DNA of 64,000 bases from contig NZ_JAFGZD010000014.1 in assembly GCF_017165765.1 (NCBI RefSeq), positions 62,001-126,000 of the forward strand, written 5' to 3'. The position numbers were made by a program, and so were the translations under genes. Position 1 is the first letter of the stretch. Each line of letters starts with the position of its first letter. A model generated the notes under the pieces. That model searched no databases and was not told the origin of the DNA. It worked only from the letters and a program-made list of their open reading frames with translations. Shown in pieces: positions 51,545-60,113 of the stretch. This DNA is from Pseudomonas capsici. Its GTDB lineage: Bacteria > Pseudomonadota > Gammaproteobacteria > Pseudomonadales > Pseudomonadaceae.

Positions 51545-52150
51545 ATGAATGATTTCACTCTGAATGCTGAACTGCGTTCCGACCTGGGGAAAGGTGCGAG
51601 CCGCCGCCTGCGTCGTCTCGCAAGCCTGGTTCCAGCTGTTGTCTACGGTGCTGACAAAGCCCCTGAGTCCATCAGCATGCTGGCCAAGGAAATCGCCAAA
51701 CTGCTGGAAAACGAAGCTGCTTTCAGCCACGTTATCGAGCTGAATGTCGGCGGCAAGAAGCAGAACGTCCTGATCAAGGCACTGCAGCGTCACCCAGCCA
51801 AAGGTCACGTCCTGCACGCTGACTTCGTACGCGTTGTTGCCGGCCAGAAACTGACCGCCATCGTTCCGGTTCACTTCATCAACGAAGAAGCTCCGGTCAA
51901 GAAAGGCGGCGAGATCTCGCACACCACTACCGAGCTGGAAGTTTCCTGCCTGCCTAAAGATCTGCCTGAGTTCATCGAAGTCGATCTGGGCGCTCTGGAA
52001 ATCGGTTCCAACGTTCACCTGTCCGACCTCAAGGCGCCAAAAGGCGTTGAGTTCGTCGCACTGGCGCACGGCACCGACCTGGCTATCGCCAACGTCCACG
52101 CTCCACGCGTAGCTGCAGAAGACACCAAAGAAGAAGGCGCTGCCGAGTAA
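51545..52150 (+). CDS. rplY: 50S ribosomal protein bL25 (CTC family)
   Basis: 201 residues from ATG 51545 (TTTGGAGAAACAAA upstream). Long CTC-type bL25: N-terminal 5S rRNA-binding domain (FTLNAELRSDLGKGASRRLR) plus C-terminal beta domain (VKKGGEISHTTTELEVSCLP) and an acidic tail. Binds 5S rRNA in the large subunit. Codon use is highly biased, as expected for a ribosomal gene. Confidence 0.97.
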   Translation: MNDFTLNAELRSDLGKGASRRLRRLASLVPAVVYGADKAPESISMLAKEIAKLLENEAAFSHVIELNVGGKKQNVLIKALQRHPAKGHVLHADFVRVVAGQKLTAIVPVHFINEEAPVKKGGEISHTTTELEVSCLPKDLPEFIEVDLGALEIGSNVHLSDLKAPKGVEFVALAHGTDLAIANVHAPRVAAEDTKEEGAAE

Positions 52151-52314
52151 TTCATTACTTGGTAACGTCGGAGTTGCTCAGGAAACATCGCGAGCGATAG
52201 CAGGCAAAGCGGGCGAGATCGCGGAGTTTACATCATGGTAAATGAGCACTTTTCGTCCACAGTTGCCGCTTTCGCAAGCGGTGTTATCCACAACTCCAAG
52301 GAAGAGCCCCTGTC

Positions 52315-52899
52315 GTGACCGCCATAAAACTGATCGTTGGCCTGGGAAACCCTGGCACTGAATACGAACAGACCCGGCATAACGCAGGGGCTCTTTTCGT
52401 TGAACGTATTGCTGCGGCGCAACGAGTCAACCTCGTTCCCGAGCGCAAATTCTTCGGCCTGACCGGACGCTTCACGCATCAGGGTCAGGATGTTCGTCTG
52501 CTGATTCCTACTACCTACATGAACCGCAGCGGTCAGGCTGTAGCGGCACTCGCCGGCTTCTACCGCATATCGGTCGACTCCATTCTGGTAGCGCATGACG
52601 AACTCGACCTGCCTCCCGGCGTTGCCAAACTGAAAGTTGGCGGCGGGCATGGTGGTCACAACGGCCTGCGCGACATCATCGCGCAGCTCGGTAACCAGAA
52701 CACGTTCCATCGCTTGCGGCTTGGCATCGGCCACCCAGGCGATGCCAGCAAGGTGTCGGGTTTTGTCCTGGGTCGTGCGCCACGCGCCGAACAGGAAAAA
52801 CTGGATGCCAGTATCGACTTTGCCCTCGGCGTGCTGCCGGATATCTTCGCCGGTGAATGGAACCGGGCGATGAAAAACCTGCACAGCCAGAAGGCCTGA
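52315..52899 (+). CDS. pth: Peptidyl-tRNA hydrolase
   Basis: 194 residues with GTG start at 52315 (AAGGAAGAG upstream). Catalytic His in PGTEYEQTRHNAGALFV, Asn in TTYMNRSG, and Asp in VAHDELDLPPG. Frees tRNA from stalled peptidyl-tRNA. Between rplY and ychF, a conserved order. Confidence 0.96.
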   Translation: MTAIKLIVGLGNPGTEYEQTRHNAGALFVERIAAAQRVNLVPERKFFGLTGRFTHQGQDVRLLIPTTYMNRSGQAVAALAGFYRISVDSILVAHDELDLPPGVAKLKVGGGHGGHNGLRDIIAQLGNQNTFHRLRLGIGHPGDASKVSGFVLGRAPRAEQEKLDASIDFALGVLPDIFAGEWNRAMKNLHSQKA

Positions 52900-52920
52900 C
52901 ATCACTCGAGGGGAAACACC

Positions 52921-54021
52921 ATGGGATTCAACTGCGGAATCGTCGGCCTGCCTAACGTCGGCAAGTCCACCCTGTTCAACGCCCTGACCAAATCCGGCAT
53001 TGCGGCAGAGAACTTTCCCTTCTGCACCATCGAGCCGAACAGCGGCATCGTGGCCATGCCCGACCCGCGTCTGGCGGCGCTGGCAGCCATCGTCAATCCC
53101 AAGCGCATCTTGCCGACTACCATGGAGTTCGTCGACATTGCCGGTCTGGTTGCCGGTGCCTCGAAAGGTGAAGGCCTGGGCAACAAGTTCCTGGCCAACA
53201 TCCGCGAAACCGACGCCATTGCTCATGTGGTGCGCTGCTTTGAAGACGAGAACGTGATCCACGTTTCCAACAGCGTCGATCCGAAGCGCGACATCGAAAT
53301 CATCGACCTGGAACTGATCTTCGCCGACCTCGAAAGCTGCGAAAAACAACTGCAGAAAGTCGCTCGCAACGCCAAGGGCGGCGACAAGGATGCAGTGATC
53401 CAGAAAGGCCTGCTCGAGCAACTGATCGCCCACTTCACCGAAGGCAAGCCAGCGCGCAGCCTGATGAAGAACATGAGCGTCGAGGAAAAATCGGTCATCC
53501 GCGGCTTCCACCTGCTGACCACCAAACCGGTCATGTACATCGCCAACGTTGCCGAAGACGGCTTCGAGAACAACCCGCTGCTGGACGTGGTCCGCGCCAT
53601 CGCCGACGAAGAAGGCGCAATGCTGGTGCCAGTCTGCAACAAGATCGAAGCGGAAATCGCCGAGCTGGATGACGGCGAAGAAAAGGACATGTTCCTCGAA
53701 GCCCTAGGCCTTGAAGAACCCGGCCTGAACCGCGTGATCCGCGCTGGCTACGAAATGCTGCACCTGCAGACCTACTTCACCGCCGGTGTCGAAGAAGTCC
53801 GCGCCTGGACCGTCCGCGTCGGTGCCACCGCACCACAGGCTGCAGGCGTGATCCACACCGACTTCGAAAAAGGCTTCATCCGCGCCGAAGTCATCGCCTA
53901 CGAAGACTTCATCCAGTTCAAGGGCGAAGCCGGTGCCAAGGAAGCCGGTAAATGGCGTCTGGAAGGCAAGGAATACATCGTCAAGGATGGCGACGTGATG
54001 CACTTCCGCTTCAACGTCTGA
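52921..54021 (+). CDS. ychF: Redox-regulated ATPase YchF
   Basis: 366 residues. P-loop GIVGLPNVGKSTLFNALTKS, VDIAGLVAGASKGEGLGNKF, specificity motif CNKIEAE (the NxxE form that favours ATP over GTP), and C-terminal TGS-like ending DGDVMHFRFNV. An Obg-family ATPase associated with ribosomes and oxidative stress response. 21 bp after pth. Confidence 0.97.
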   Translation: MGFNCGIVGLPNVGKSTLFNALTKSGIAAENFPFCTIEPNSGIVAMPDPRLAALAAIVNPKRILPTTMEFVDIAGLVAGASKGEGLGNKFLANIRETDAIAHVVRCFEDENVIHVSNSVDPKRDIEIIDLELIFADLESCEKQLQKVARNAKGGDKDAVIQKGLLEQLIAHFTEGKPARSLMKNMSVEEKSVIRGFHLLTTKPVMYIANVAEDGFENNPLLDVVRAIADEEGAMLVPVCNKIEAEIAELDDGEEKDMFLEALGLEEPGLNRVIRAGYEMLHLQTYFTAGVEEVRAWTVRVGATAPQAAGVIHTDFEKGFIRAEVIAYEDFIQFKGEAGAKEAGKWRLEGKEYIVKDGDVMHFRFNV

Positions 54022-54062
54022 TGCCTGCCGTGGCTTGCCACGGACACAGCTGAATCTCAAAG

Positions 54063-54094
54063 CCCCCGTAATCGCCTGGCGATTCGGGGGTTTT
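54063..54094 (+). terminator. Rho-independent terminator after ychF
   Basis: CCCCCG, then ATCGCC-TG-GCGAT and CGGGGG followed by TTTTGTGTTTTT. A two-part stem with a small internal mismatch. Confidence 0.9.
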
Positions 54095-54123
54095 GTGTTT
54101 TTACACCCATCGATGCCCCTGAC

Positions 54124-54336
54124 TTGAGTTTCTATCAGATCTTTTTGCTGAAACTCGAAAGGATTGACAGACCCGTTACAGTAGATGAGCTGGTGGAAGC
54201 ATGGACCCTTCCTAAAACGCTGATCAATAACTGGCTTAAACAATCTATAGAAGAGGGAAAGGTGAAAAAGCTGAACAAACCTGCACGTTACCAGTTTTCG
54301 CCCATCAATCAGTTGGGACTGAGGCTGCACACCTGA
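54124..54336 (+). CDS. Small winged-helix-like hypothetical protein, 70 aa
   Basis: Frame starting with TTG at 54124; there is no clear ribosome site and no upstream ATG in frame. The product VTVDELVEAWTLPKTLINNW, LKQSIEEGKVKKLNKPARYQ looks like a compact winged helix-turn-helix ending in a wing (ARYQF). AT-richer than its neighbours. Its end overlaps the convergent transporter gene by 28 bp. Family not recognised; the coherent fold argues it is real or a recent remnant. Confidence 0.5.
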   Translation: MSFYQIFLLKLERIDRPVTVDELVEAWTLPKTLINNWLKQSIEEGKVKKLNKPARYQFSPINQLGLRLHT

Positions 54337-55499
54337 TTACGCGCCCTCCCCAACGACGCAATACAAGGCGAGACAAACAAGTTGCCGCGATAAGCTCCGG
54401 CCCATGTTCTGAAAGCCACGATCAGCCACATCACCGCCAGCAGCAGAACCAGCACGACGCCCATCACGTTGAAAAACATCAGATCCAGTGTCGCTCCCAG
54501 TTTCAGGGTCGTGGCTGCGTATATGCCCAACGGAAAGATGAATCCCCACCAGCCCAGATTGAACGGAATACCGGTCTTGAGGTAACGCAGGGTGATCAAC
54601 AACGCGAGAATCATCCACCACAAACCCAGCCCCCAGAACAGAATGCCGACAATCAGGCCAAGGCCTTTGGCAACATCGCCGATGCCTGCCAGCCCATTGG
54701 CCGCAAAGATGGCCGGCGCGTCGGCGCCCAGCACCAGCATGCCCAGGGCACCGGTTCCGATCGGGCCAAGGGACAACCAGCTCGATGCGGCCATGCTTTC
54801 GTGAGGCAGCTTGTGCAAGGCCATGCGCAACAGCAGGATCACCAGAATGCTCAAGGCCACCGGCACCGAATACGCCCACAACACATAACTGGTGATGAGC
54901 ACAGTGAACTGCGCGCTGGCATCTGCCAGATGAGGAGCCAGCAGGCCGCCACAGCTGGCGGCGACTTCGGCTGCCACGACGGGCAAGAGCCATACCGCGG
55001 TCATCTGGTCGATGCTGTGCTGCTGGCGGGTAAACATCATGAAAGGGATCAGCACCCCGCAAACCAGCGCCATCGCAACGTCGATCCACCACAGGACCTC
55101 GGCCAGACCAATCACCGAAGCGCCCCAGCGTGGTACACCGTACAGGAGCAATCCATTGATGATCGTGGCCAGGCCCATGGGAATCGTCCCGAAGAACATC
55201 GAGACAGTGGAGTGACCGAAAATCTGTTTGGCCTCATCGAAAAACAGCACCCAGCGGCTCGCATACATCACGCTGAACAACACGAACAATCCAATGTTGA
55301 AAAGCCAGAGAGCCTCGCCCAAAGACTTGAGCAGTGGCGCGGTAAAAGGCAGTTGGCCCAGCAGCAGGGCCAGAATGCCGGTGCCCATGGTGACGGCGAA
55401 CCAGTTGGGAGTGAATTGGCGGATGGCTTCCCGAGGGCTCGAAAGAGCGGCCAATGGACGACCGCGTCCGATGATCGCTGCTGGCCTGATTTCGCTCAT
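54309..55499 (-). CDS. TDT-family transporter (SLAC1/TehA-like anion channel or exporter)
   Basis: 396 residues from ATG 55499 (AGGAAC eight bases upstream), about ten transmembrane helices. IRQFTPNWFAVTMGTGILAL is the typical TDT start; the central FGTIPMGLATIINGLLLYG and LGPIGTGALGMLVLG complete the pattern. The family moves tellurite, dicarboxylates, sulfite or small anions. Substrate unknown. Divergent from a LysR gene across an inverted repeat, so probably LysR-controlled. Confidence 0.9.
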   Translation of the reverse strand: MSEIRPAAIIGRGRPLAALSSPREAIRQFTPNWFAVTMGTGILALLLGQLPFTAPLLKSLGEALWLFNIGLFVLFSVMYASRWVLFFDEAKQIFGHSTVSMFFGTIPMGLATIINGLLLYGVPRWGASVIGLAEVLWWIDVAMALVCGVLIPFMMFTRQQHSIDQMTAVWLLPVVAAEVAASCGGLLAPHLADASAQFTVLITSYVLWAYSVPVALSILVILLLRMALHKLPHESMAASSWLSLGPIGTGALGMLVLGADAPAIFAANGLAGIGDVAKGLGLIVGILFWGLGLWWMILALLITLRYLKTGIPFNLGWWGFIFPLGIYAATTLKLGATLDLMFFNVMGVVLVLLLAVMWLIVAFRTWAGAYRGNLFVSPCIASLGRARNQVCSLSPN

Positions 55500-55554
55500 G
55501 TTGATGTTCCTGCCTGCTGACATGAATCGAGTCTAGGGAAAGCAGAACAATTAT

Positions 55555-55590
55555 AAAAATGGGTAATATAGGTTTCTCTTACCCATTTTT
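55555..55590. promoter_or_regulatory. Long inverted repeat in the TDT/LysR divergent promoter
   Basis: Perfect 12-base arms AAAAATGGGTAA (55555-55566) and TTACCCATTTTT (55579-55590) around a 12-base spacer, ending 12 bp before the LysR start. Symmetry and position fit a LysR operator. Confidence 0.7.
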
Positions 55591-55602
55591 CAGGTAGATA
55601 GA

Positions 55603-56514
55603 GTGAAGCTGAGCCTTCGTCAGTTACAGATTTTCTGCGCCATCAGTCAGCATGGCAGTACCACCAGTGCCGCAGTGGCGGTATCGCTGTCGCAATCGGC
55701 CACCAGCGCGGCACTGAATGAGCTGGAAAGCGCTCTTGAAACCCGTCTGTTCGATCGAGTGGGCAAGCGTCTGGTCCTCAACGACAACGGTCATGCCTTG
55801 CTGCCCCAGGCCAGAAAGATGCTCGAAAGCGCCCAACAGATCGAGGCTGGCTTCCAGTCCGGTAATGCGCAGATGAAAACGCGCCTGCGAGTAGGCTGCA
55901 GCACCACCATAGGCAACTATGTACTGCCGCTGATTCTGGGCGAACTGCGACAGTCGGCTCCTCTGTTGCAGATCGATGTCGAAATGGGCAACAGCATGGC
56001 CATCGCCAGAAAAGTCGCCGACTTTGAAATCGACATGGGCCTGACCGAAGGTCCCTGCCATCTCCCCGAACTCAGCGCCGAACCCTGGCTGGTGGATGAA
56101 TTGCTGACGGTTGCCGGCAGCCAGCATCCACTGGCCAGGCAAGAGCACGTCACGCTGAGCGATCTGCAGGATGCCGAATGGCTGCTTCGCGAGCCAGGCT
56201 CGGGCACTCGTGAAGTCGTCGAGCAATTGCTGCTGAGGCATTTGCATGGCCTGTCCGATATCCGGCAGATCGGCAGCTCCGAAGCCATCAAGCACACACT
56301 GGCGCAAGGCATCGGTATCAGTTGTCTGTCGCGCTGGGTGGTTGCCGATCTGTTGGCTTCAGAGCAGTTGAAAGCTCTGAGTGGCGACATTCCACCCTTT
56401 ACCCGGCGCTTTTTCATGATTCGTCATCGAGAGAAGTTCATCTCGGCGGGGCTTGAGCGCTTCTGGAACAGTTGCAGCCAGTTCGAGACAAACCGTTTGC
56501 AGGGAGTGAAATAG
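55603..56514 (+). CDS. LysR-family transcriptional regulator
   Basis: 303 residues with GTG start. N-terminal helix-turn-helix LSLRQLQIFCAISQHGSTTS, AAVAVSLSQSATSAALNELE, ALETRLFDRVGKRLVL. C-terminal effector domain typical of CysB/CbbR-type regulators (RVGCSTTIGNYVLPLILGEL). Inducer unknown. Probably regulates the divergent transporter. The stop is followed at once by the ATG of the next gene. Confidence 0.94.
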   Translation: MKLSLRQLQIFCAISQHGSTTSAAVAVSLSQSATSAALNELESALETRLFDRVGKRLVLNDNGHALLPQARKMLESAQQIEAGFQSGNAQMKTRLRVGCSTTIGNYVLPLILGELRQSAPLLQIDVEMGNSMAIARKVADFEIDMGLTEGPCHLPELSAEPWLVDELLTVAGSQHPLARQEHVTLSDLQDAEWLLREPGSGTREVVEQLLLRHLHGLSDIRQIGSSEAIKHTLAQGIGISCLSRWVVADLLASEQLKALSGDIPPFTRRFFMIRHREKFISAGLERFWNSCSQFETNRLQGVK

Positions 56515-56826
56515 ATGCAGCCATTGAGCGCACGCGAGGTTTATCAGCAACTGCGGGACACGGCTCAGGGTATTCACTCTCTGCAGATCGGCCAGCCGCT
56601 CGACTCAGGCCTGCAGCAAGTCACTATCGAAGGCTGGCACCTGACCTTCGATTTCAGCGACAGCCATCTGCACCATTGCCAACACTGTCAGGCCCCGGAC
56701 GGCAGGGAATGGAGCCTGGAAACCCAGCGTTACGGCACGGATCCGGTCAGCCTGCTGAGTACCTGGGAACTGGCGCAGATCGAGCGATTGCTGCTTGAGG
56801 CCTGCGACAGCGATTTTTCCATGTAA
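56515..56826 (+). CDS. Small conserved hypothetical protein, 103 aa (possibly DUF7693)
   Basis: MQPLSAREVYQQLRDTAQGI, IEGWHLTFDFSDSHLHHCQH, CQAPDGREWSLETQRYGTDP, VSLLSTWELAQIERLLLEA. A HHCQHCQAPDG segment could bind metal. The pattern matches a family of about 100-residue proteins frequent in Pseudomonas, which I recall under DUF7693. Directly follows the LysR gene (TAG then ATG). Function unknown. Confidence 0.8.
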   Translation: MQPLSAREVYQQLRDTAQGIHSLQIGQPLDSGLQQVTIEGWHLTFDFSDSHLHHCQHCQAPDGREWSLETQRYGTDPVSLLSTWELAQIERLLLEACDSDFSM

Positions 56827-56924
56827 AATGCCGCCTTGTACTATCGTCAGGTCAGCTTGTCCCTTACAGTCGCGACCTCCAGTTGGCGCGCCCAGTCTTG
56901 TCAGAATCCAAGGTAAAAACTCTC

Positions 56925-58001
56925 GTGAAGATCTTAGTAACAGGTGGTGCAGGCTTCATTGGTTCGGCGGTCATTCGCCACATCATCGCCAACACGACCG
57001 ATGCTGTAGTCAATGTCGACAAGCTGACCTACGCCGGTAATCTCGAATCCCTCCAGTCGGCGGACCAGAGCGAGCGTTATGCTTTCGAGCATGTGGATAT
57101 CTGCAACCGTGAAGAGATTGACCGGGTCTTTCGCGACCACCAGCCCGATGCAGTGATGCACCTGGCTGCCGAGTCCCATGTCGACCGCTCCATCAGCGGA
57201 CCTTCGGAGTTCATCCAGACCAACATCATCGGCACCTACACGTTGCTGGAAGCCGCGCGTGGCTACTGGAACGGACTGGACGACACGCGCAAGGCCGCGT
57301 TCCGCTTCCACCACATTTCCACCGATGAAGTGTACGGCGACCTCGAAGGGCCGGAAGACCTATTCACCGAAACCACGCCTTATCAGCCAAGCTCGCCGTA
57401 CTCGGCCAGCAAGGCCAGTTCCGACCATCTGGTACGCGCCTGGAGCCGCACCTACGGCCTGCCGACCCTGGTCACCAACTGCTCGAACAACTACGGCCCC
57501 TGCCATTTCCCGGAAAAGCTGATCCCGCTGATCATTCTCAATGCGCTGGAAGGCAAGCCACTGCCTATCTACGGCAAGGGCAATCAGGTCCGTGACTGGC
57601 TTTACGTGGAAGATCACGCTCGCGCACTCTACAAGGTGGTGACCGAGGGCGAGATCGGCGAGACGTACAACATCGGCGGTCACAACGAGAAGCAGAACAT
57701 CGAAGTGGTACACACCGTCTGCGCCCTGCTCGACCAGTTGCGTCCCGACTCGGCCTTCCGCCCGCATGCCGACCTGATCACTTATGTGCAGGACCGTCCC
57801 GGGCATGATCTACGCTATGCAATCGACGCCAGCAAGATTCAGCGTGAGCTGGGCTGGGTGCCCGAGGAAAGTTTCGAGTCCGGCATTCGCAAGACCGTGC
57901 AGTGGTACCTCGACAACCCTGAATGGGTCGCACATGTGAAAAGCGGTAGTTATCAACAATGGATCGATAAAAACTACGCATCGCGCACCGGGAAAGCATG
58001 A
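56925..58001 (+). CDS. rfbB: dTDP-glucose 4,6-dehydratase
   Basis: 358 residues from GTG 56925 (AAGGT about ten bases upstream), giving the family start KILVTGGAGFIGSAVIRHII. Catalytic YxxxK in SPYSASKASSDHLVRAW, with STDEVYGDLEG. Second step of dTDP-L-rhamnose synthesis. Overlaps rfbD by 4 bases. Confidence 0.95.
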   Translation: MKILVTGGAGFIGSAVIRHIIANTTDAVVNVDKLTYAGNLESLQSADQSERYAFEHVDICNREEIDRVFRDHQPDAVMHLAAESHVDRSISGPSEFIQTNIIGTYTLLEAARGYWNGLDDTRKAAFRFHHISTDEVYGDLEGPEDLFTETTPYQPSSPYSASKASSDHLVRAWSRTYGLPTLVTNCSNNYGPCHFPEKLIPLIILNALEGKPLPIYGKGNQVRDWLYVEDHARALYKVVTEGEIGETYNIGGHNEKQNIEVVHTVCALLDQLRPDSAFRPHADLITYVQDRPGHDLRYAIDASKIQRELGWVPEESFESGIRKTVQWYLDNPEWVAHVKSGSYQQWIDKNYASRTGKA

Positions 58002-58903
58002 AAATACTTCTACTTGGGAAAAACGGTCAGGTCGGATGGGAGTTGCAGCGCTCGCTGGCAGTGCTTGGCGAAGTGATAGCGCTGGATAGACATCCCGCAC
58101 AGACCACTTGCGGCGAGCTTGCTGGCGATCTGGCCGATCTGGCCGGTCTGCGGGACACGATTCGTCGTGTCCGGCCCCAGGTCATCGTCAATGCCGCGGC
58201 CTATACGGCAGTCGACAAGGCTGAAAGCGAGCGCGAAGCAGCACACCGGATCAATGCCCTGGCCAGCCAGGTCATGGCCGAAGAAGCCCGCCAGCTCGAC
58301 GCCCTGCTGATTCATTACTCCACCGACTACGTGTTCGATGGCACAGGCACAACCGCCTGGAAAGAAACCGATGCGGTTTCGCCCGTCAATCATTACGGTG
58401 CAACCAAGCTCGAAGGCGAGAGGCTTATTGCTGAATCGGGCTGCAAACACCTGATCTTTCGCACCAGTTGGGTGTATGCGGCACGCGGCAACAATTTTGC
58501 CAAGACCATGCTGCGACTCGCCAAGGATCGTCCGACACTCAATGTCATCAGCGACCAGATCGGTGCCCCCACAGGCGCCGAGCTGCTGGCGGACGTAACG
58601 GCCGTTGCCCTGCAACAGACACTGGCGCGCCCGCAACTCGGCGGGATCTATCATCTGGCACCGGCAGGCGAAGTCTCATGGCATGCCTACGCGCAATATG
58701 TCATCGACTTTGCCCGGGCCAATGGCGAGCAACTGGCAGTAGAAGCCGTCAACCCCATCGGGACCGTCGACTATCCGACACCCGCGCAACGGCCTTTGAA
58801 TTCGCGGCTGGATACAGCAAAACTGCGTAATGCCTTTTCCCTGCACTTGCCGGATTGGCAAAGTGGTGTAACCCGAATGCTCATGGAAACCCTGAATAAA
58901 TGA
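57998..58903 (+). CDS. rfbD: dTDP-4-dehydrorhamnose reductase
   Basis: 301 residues. KILLLGKNGQVGWELQRSLA, VNAAAYTAVDKAESE, HYSTDYVFDGTG, and catalytic YxxxK in VNHYGATKLEGERLI. Final NADPH-dependent step to dTDP-L-rhamnose. Overlaps both neighbours by 4 bases. Confidence 0.95.
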   Translation: MKILLLGKNGQVGWELQRSLAVLGEVIALDRHPAQTTCGELAGDLADLAGLRDTIRRVRPQVIVNAAAYTAVDKAESEREAAHRINALASQVMAEEARQLDALLIHYSTDYVFDGTGTTAWKETDAVSPVNHYGATKLEGERLIAESGCKHLIFRTSWVYAARGNNFAKTMLRLAKDRPTLNVISDQIGAPTGAELLADVTAVALQQTLARPQLGGIYHLAPAGEVSWHAYAQYVIDFARANGEQLAVEAVNPIGTVDYPTPAQRPLNSRLDTAKLRNAFSLHLPDWQSGVTRMLMETLNK

Positions 58904-59790
58904 TCACGACGAACCGTAAAGGCATCATCCTGGCCGGAGGCTCGGGCACTCGTCTGCATCCGTTGACCCTTGGCGTTTCGAAGCAAATGCTGCCGATCTA
59001 CGACAAGCCGATGATTTTCTATCCTCTGTCGGTACTGATGCTGGCAGGGATGCGTGAAATCCTGATTATCTCCACGCCAGACGACCTGCCCTCTTTCCGC
59101 AAGCTCCTGGGAGACGGCAGCCAGTACGGCATCGAACTCTCCTATGCAGAGCAACCCAGCCCCGATGGCCTGGCGCAGGCCTTCCTGATCGGTGAAGAGT
59201 TCATTGGCAAGGATCCATGCTGCCTGATCCTGGGCGACAACATTTTCTACGGCCAGCACTTCTCGGAAAAACTGCACGCCGCCACCCGCCAAAGCAGCGG
59301 TGCCACCGTATTCGGCTATCACGTTTCCGATCCCGAGCGCTTTGGCGTGGTGGAATTCGACGAGAGCGGTCGGGCGCTGAGCATTGAAGAGAAACCGGCC
59401 AATCCGAAATCCAGCTATGCCGTCACCGGGCTGTATTTCTACGATAACCAGGTTGTCGAGATCGCCAGGAACATCAAGCCTTCCGAGCGTGGCGAACTGG
59501 AAATCACCGACGTGAACAAGGCCTATCTGGAACAGAAAAGCCTGACGGTGGAAATTCTGGGCCGCGGTTTCGCCTGGCTGGACACCGGCACTCACGAATC
59601 GCTGCTGGAAGCGAGCCACTTCGTGCATACCATCGAACAGCGCCAGGGCTGGAAAGTGGCATGCCTTGAAGAAATCGCCTACTCCAATGGCTGGATCACC
59701 GCCCAACAATTGGGTGAACAGGCTGAAAAGCTGAAAAAGACCGGTTACGGCCAATACCTGCAAAAGATCCTGAAACTGGGCTCGTTCTGA
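58900..59790 (+). CDS. rfbA: Glucose-1-phosphate thymidylyltransferase
   Basis: 296 residues. Nucleotidyltransferase signature GIILAGGSGTRLHPLTLGVS, KQMLPIYDKPMIFYPLS, LILGDNIFYGQHF. First step of the same pathway. The epimerase gene rfbC does not follow; the next 320 bp are non-coding. Confidence 0.97.
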   Translation: MITTNRKGIILAGGSGTRLHPLTLGVSKQMLPIYDKPMIFYPLSVLMLAGMREILIISTPDDLPSFRKLLGDGSQYGIELSYAEQPSPDGLAQAFLIGEEFIGKDPCCLILGDNIFYGQHFSEKLHAATRQSSGATVFGYHVSDPERFGVVEFDESGRALSIEEKPANPKSSYAVTGLYFYDNQVVEIARNIKPSERGELEITDVNKAYLEQKSLTVEILGRGFAWLDTGTHESLLEASHFVHTIEQRQGWKVACLEEIAYSNGWITAQQLGEQAEKLKKTGYGQYLQKILKLGSF

Positions 59791-60113
59791 TCCGCAACGC
59801 TCCTCTGCCTTTGGCTACAGCACGTAGCTGAAGGCACCCTTCCTGCCACTCCCTCCTTTTACCGTCTGTCCGATGACCGGCACCTCAAGCTCTGGCCGAT
59901 CACTGCCGATAACGGCATGACCACGCGCTTAAAAGACCTCATCCACTTGCCTTTATAGTAATTGCATTTAGCCATCATTTAGTTCGAAGATGTATCAAGC
60001 CCAGAGCTTTGCATCGCATCTGGCCAGACTGCTACAGGATAAAGTCTGCCGTCACTCATGGATCTCACTTCACAAACGGACTCCCATAGAAAGTAGCTGT
60101 CGGGAAAGACAAG
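59791..60113. other. Non-coding region between rfbA and the GGDEF-EAL gene
   Basis: About 320 bp. Beyond the hairpin near its start, I see only an AT-richer part (59940-60000) that could hold the promoter of the GGDEF-EAL gene. No recognisable operator or riboswitch. Confidence 0.5.
59806..59836 (+). terminator. Hairpin after rfbA
   Basis: Arms TGCCTTTGGCTAC (59806-59818) and GTAGCTGAAGGCA (59824-59836) with two G-T pairs and a five-base loop, 16 bp past rfbA. No T-run; likely the end of the rfbBDA transcript. Confidence 0.55.
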
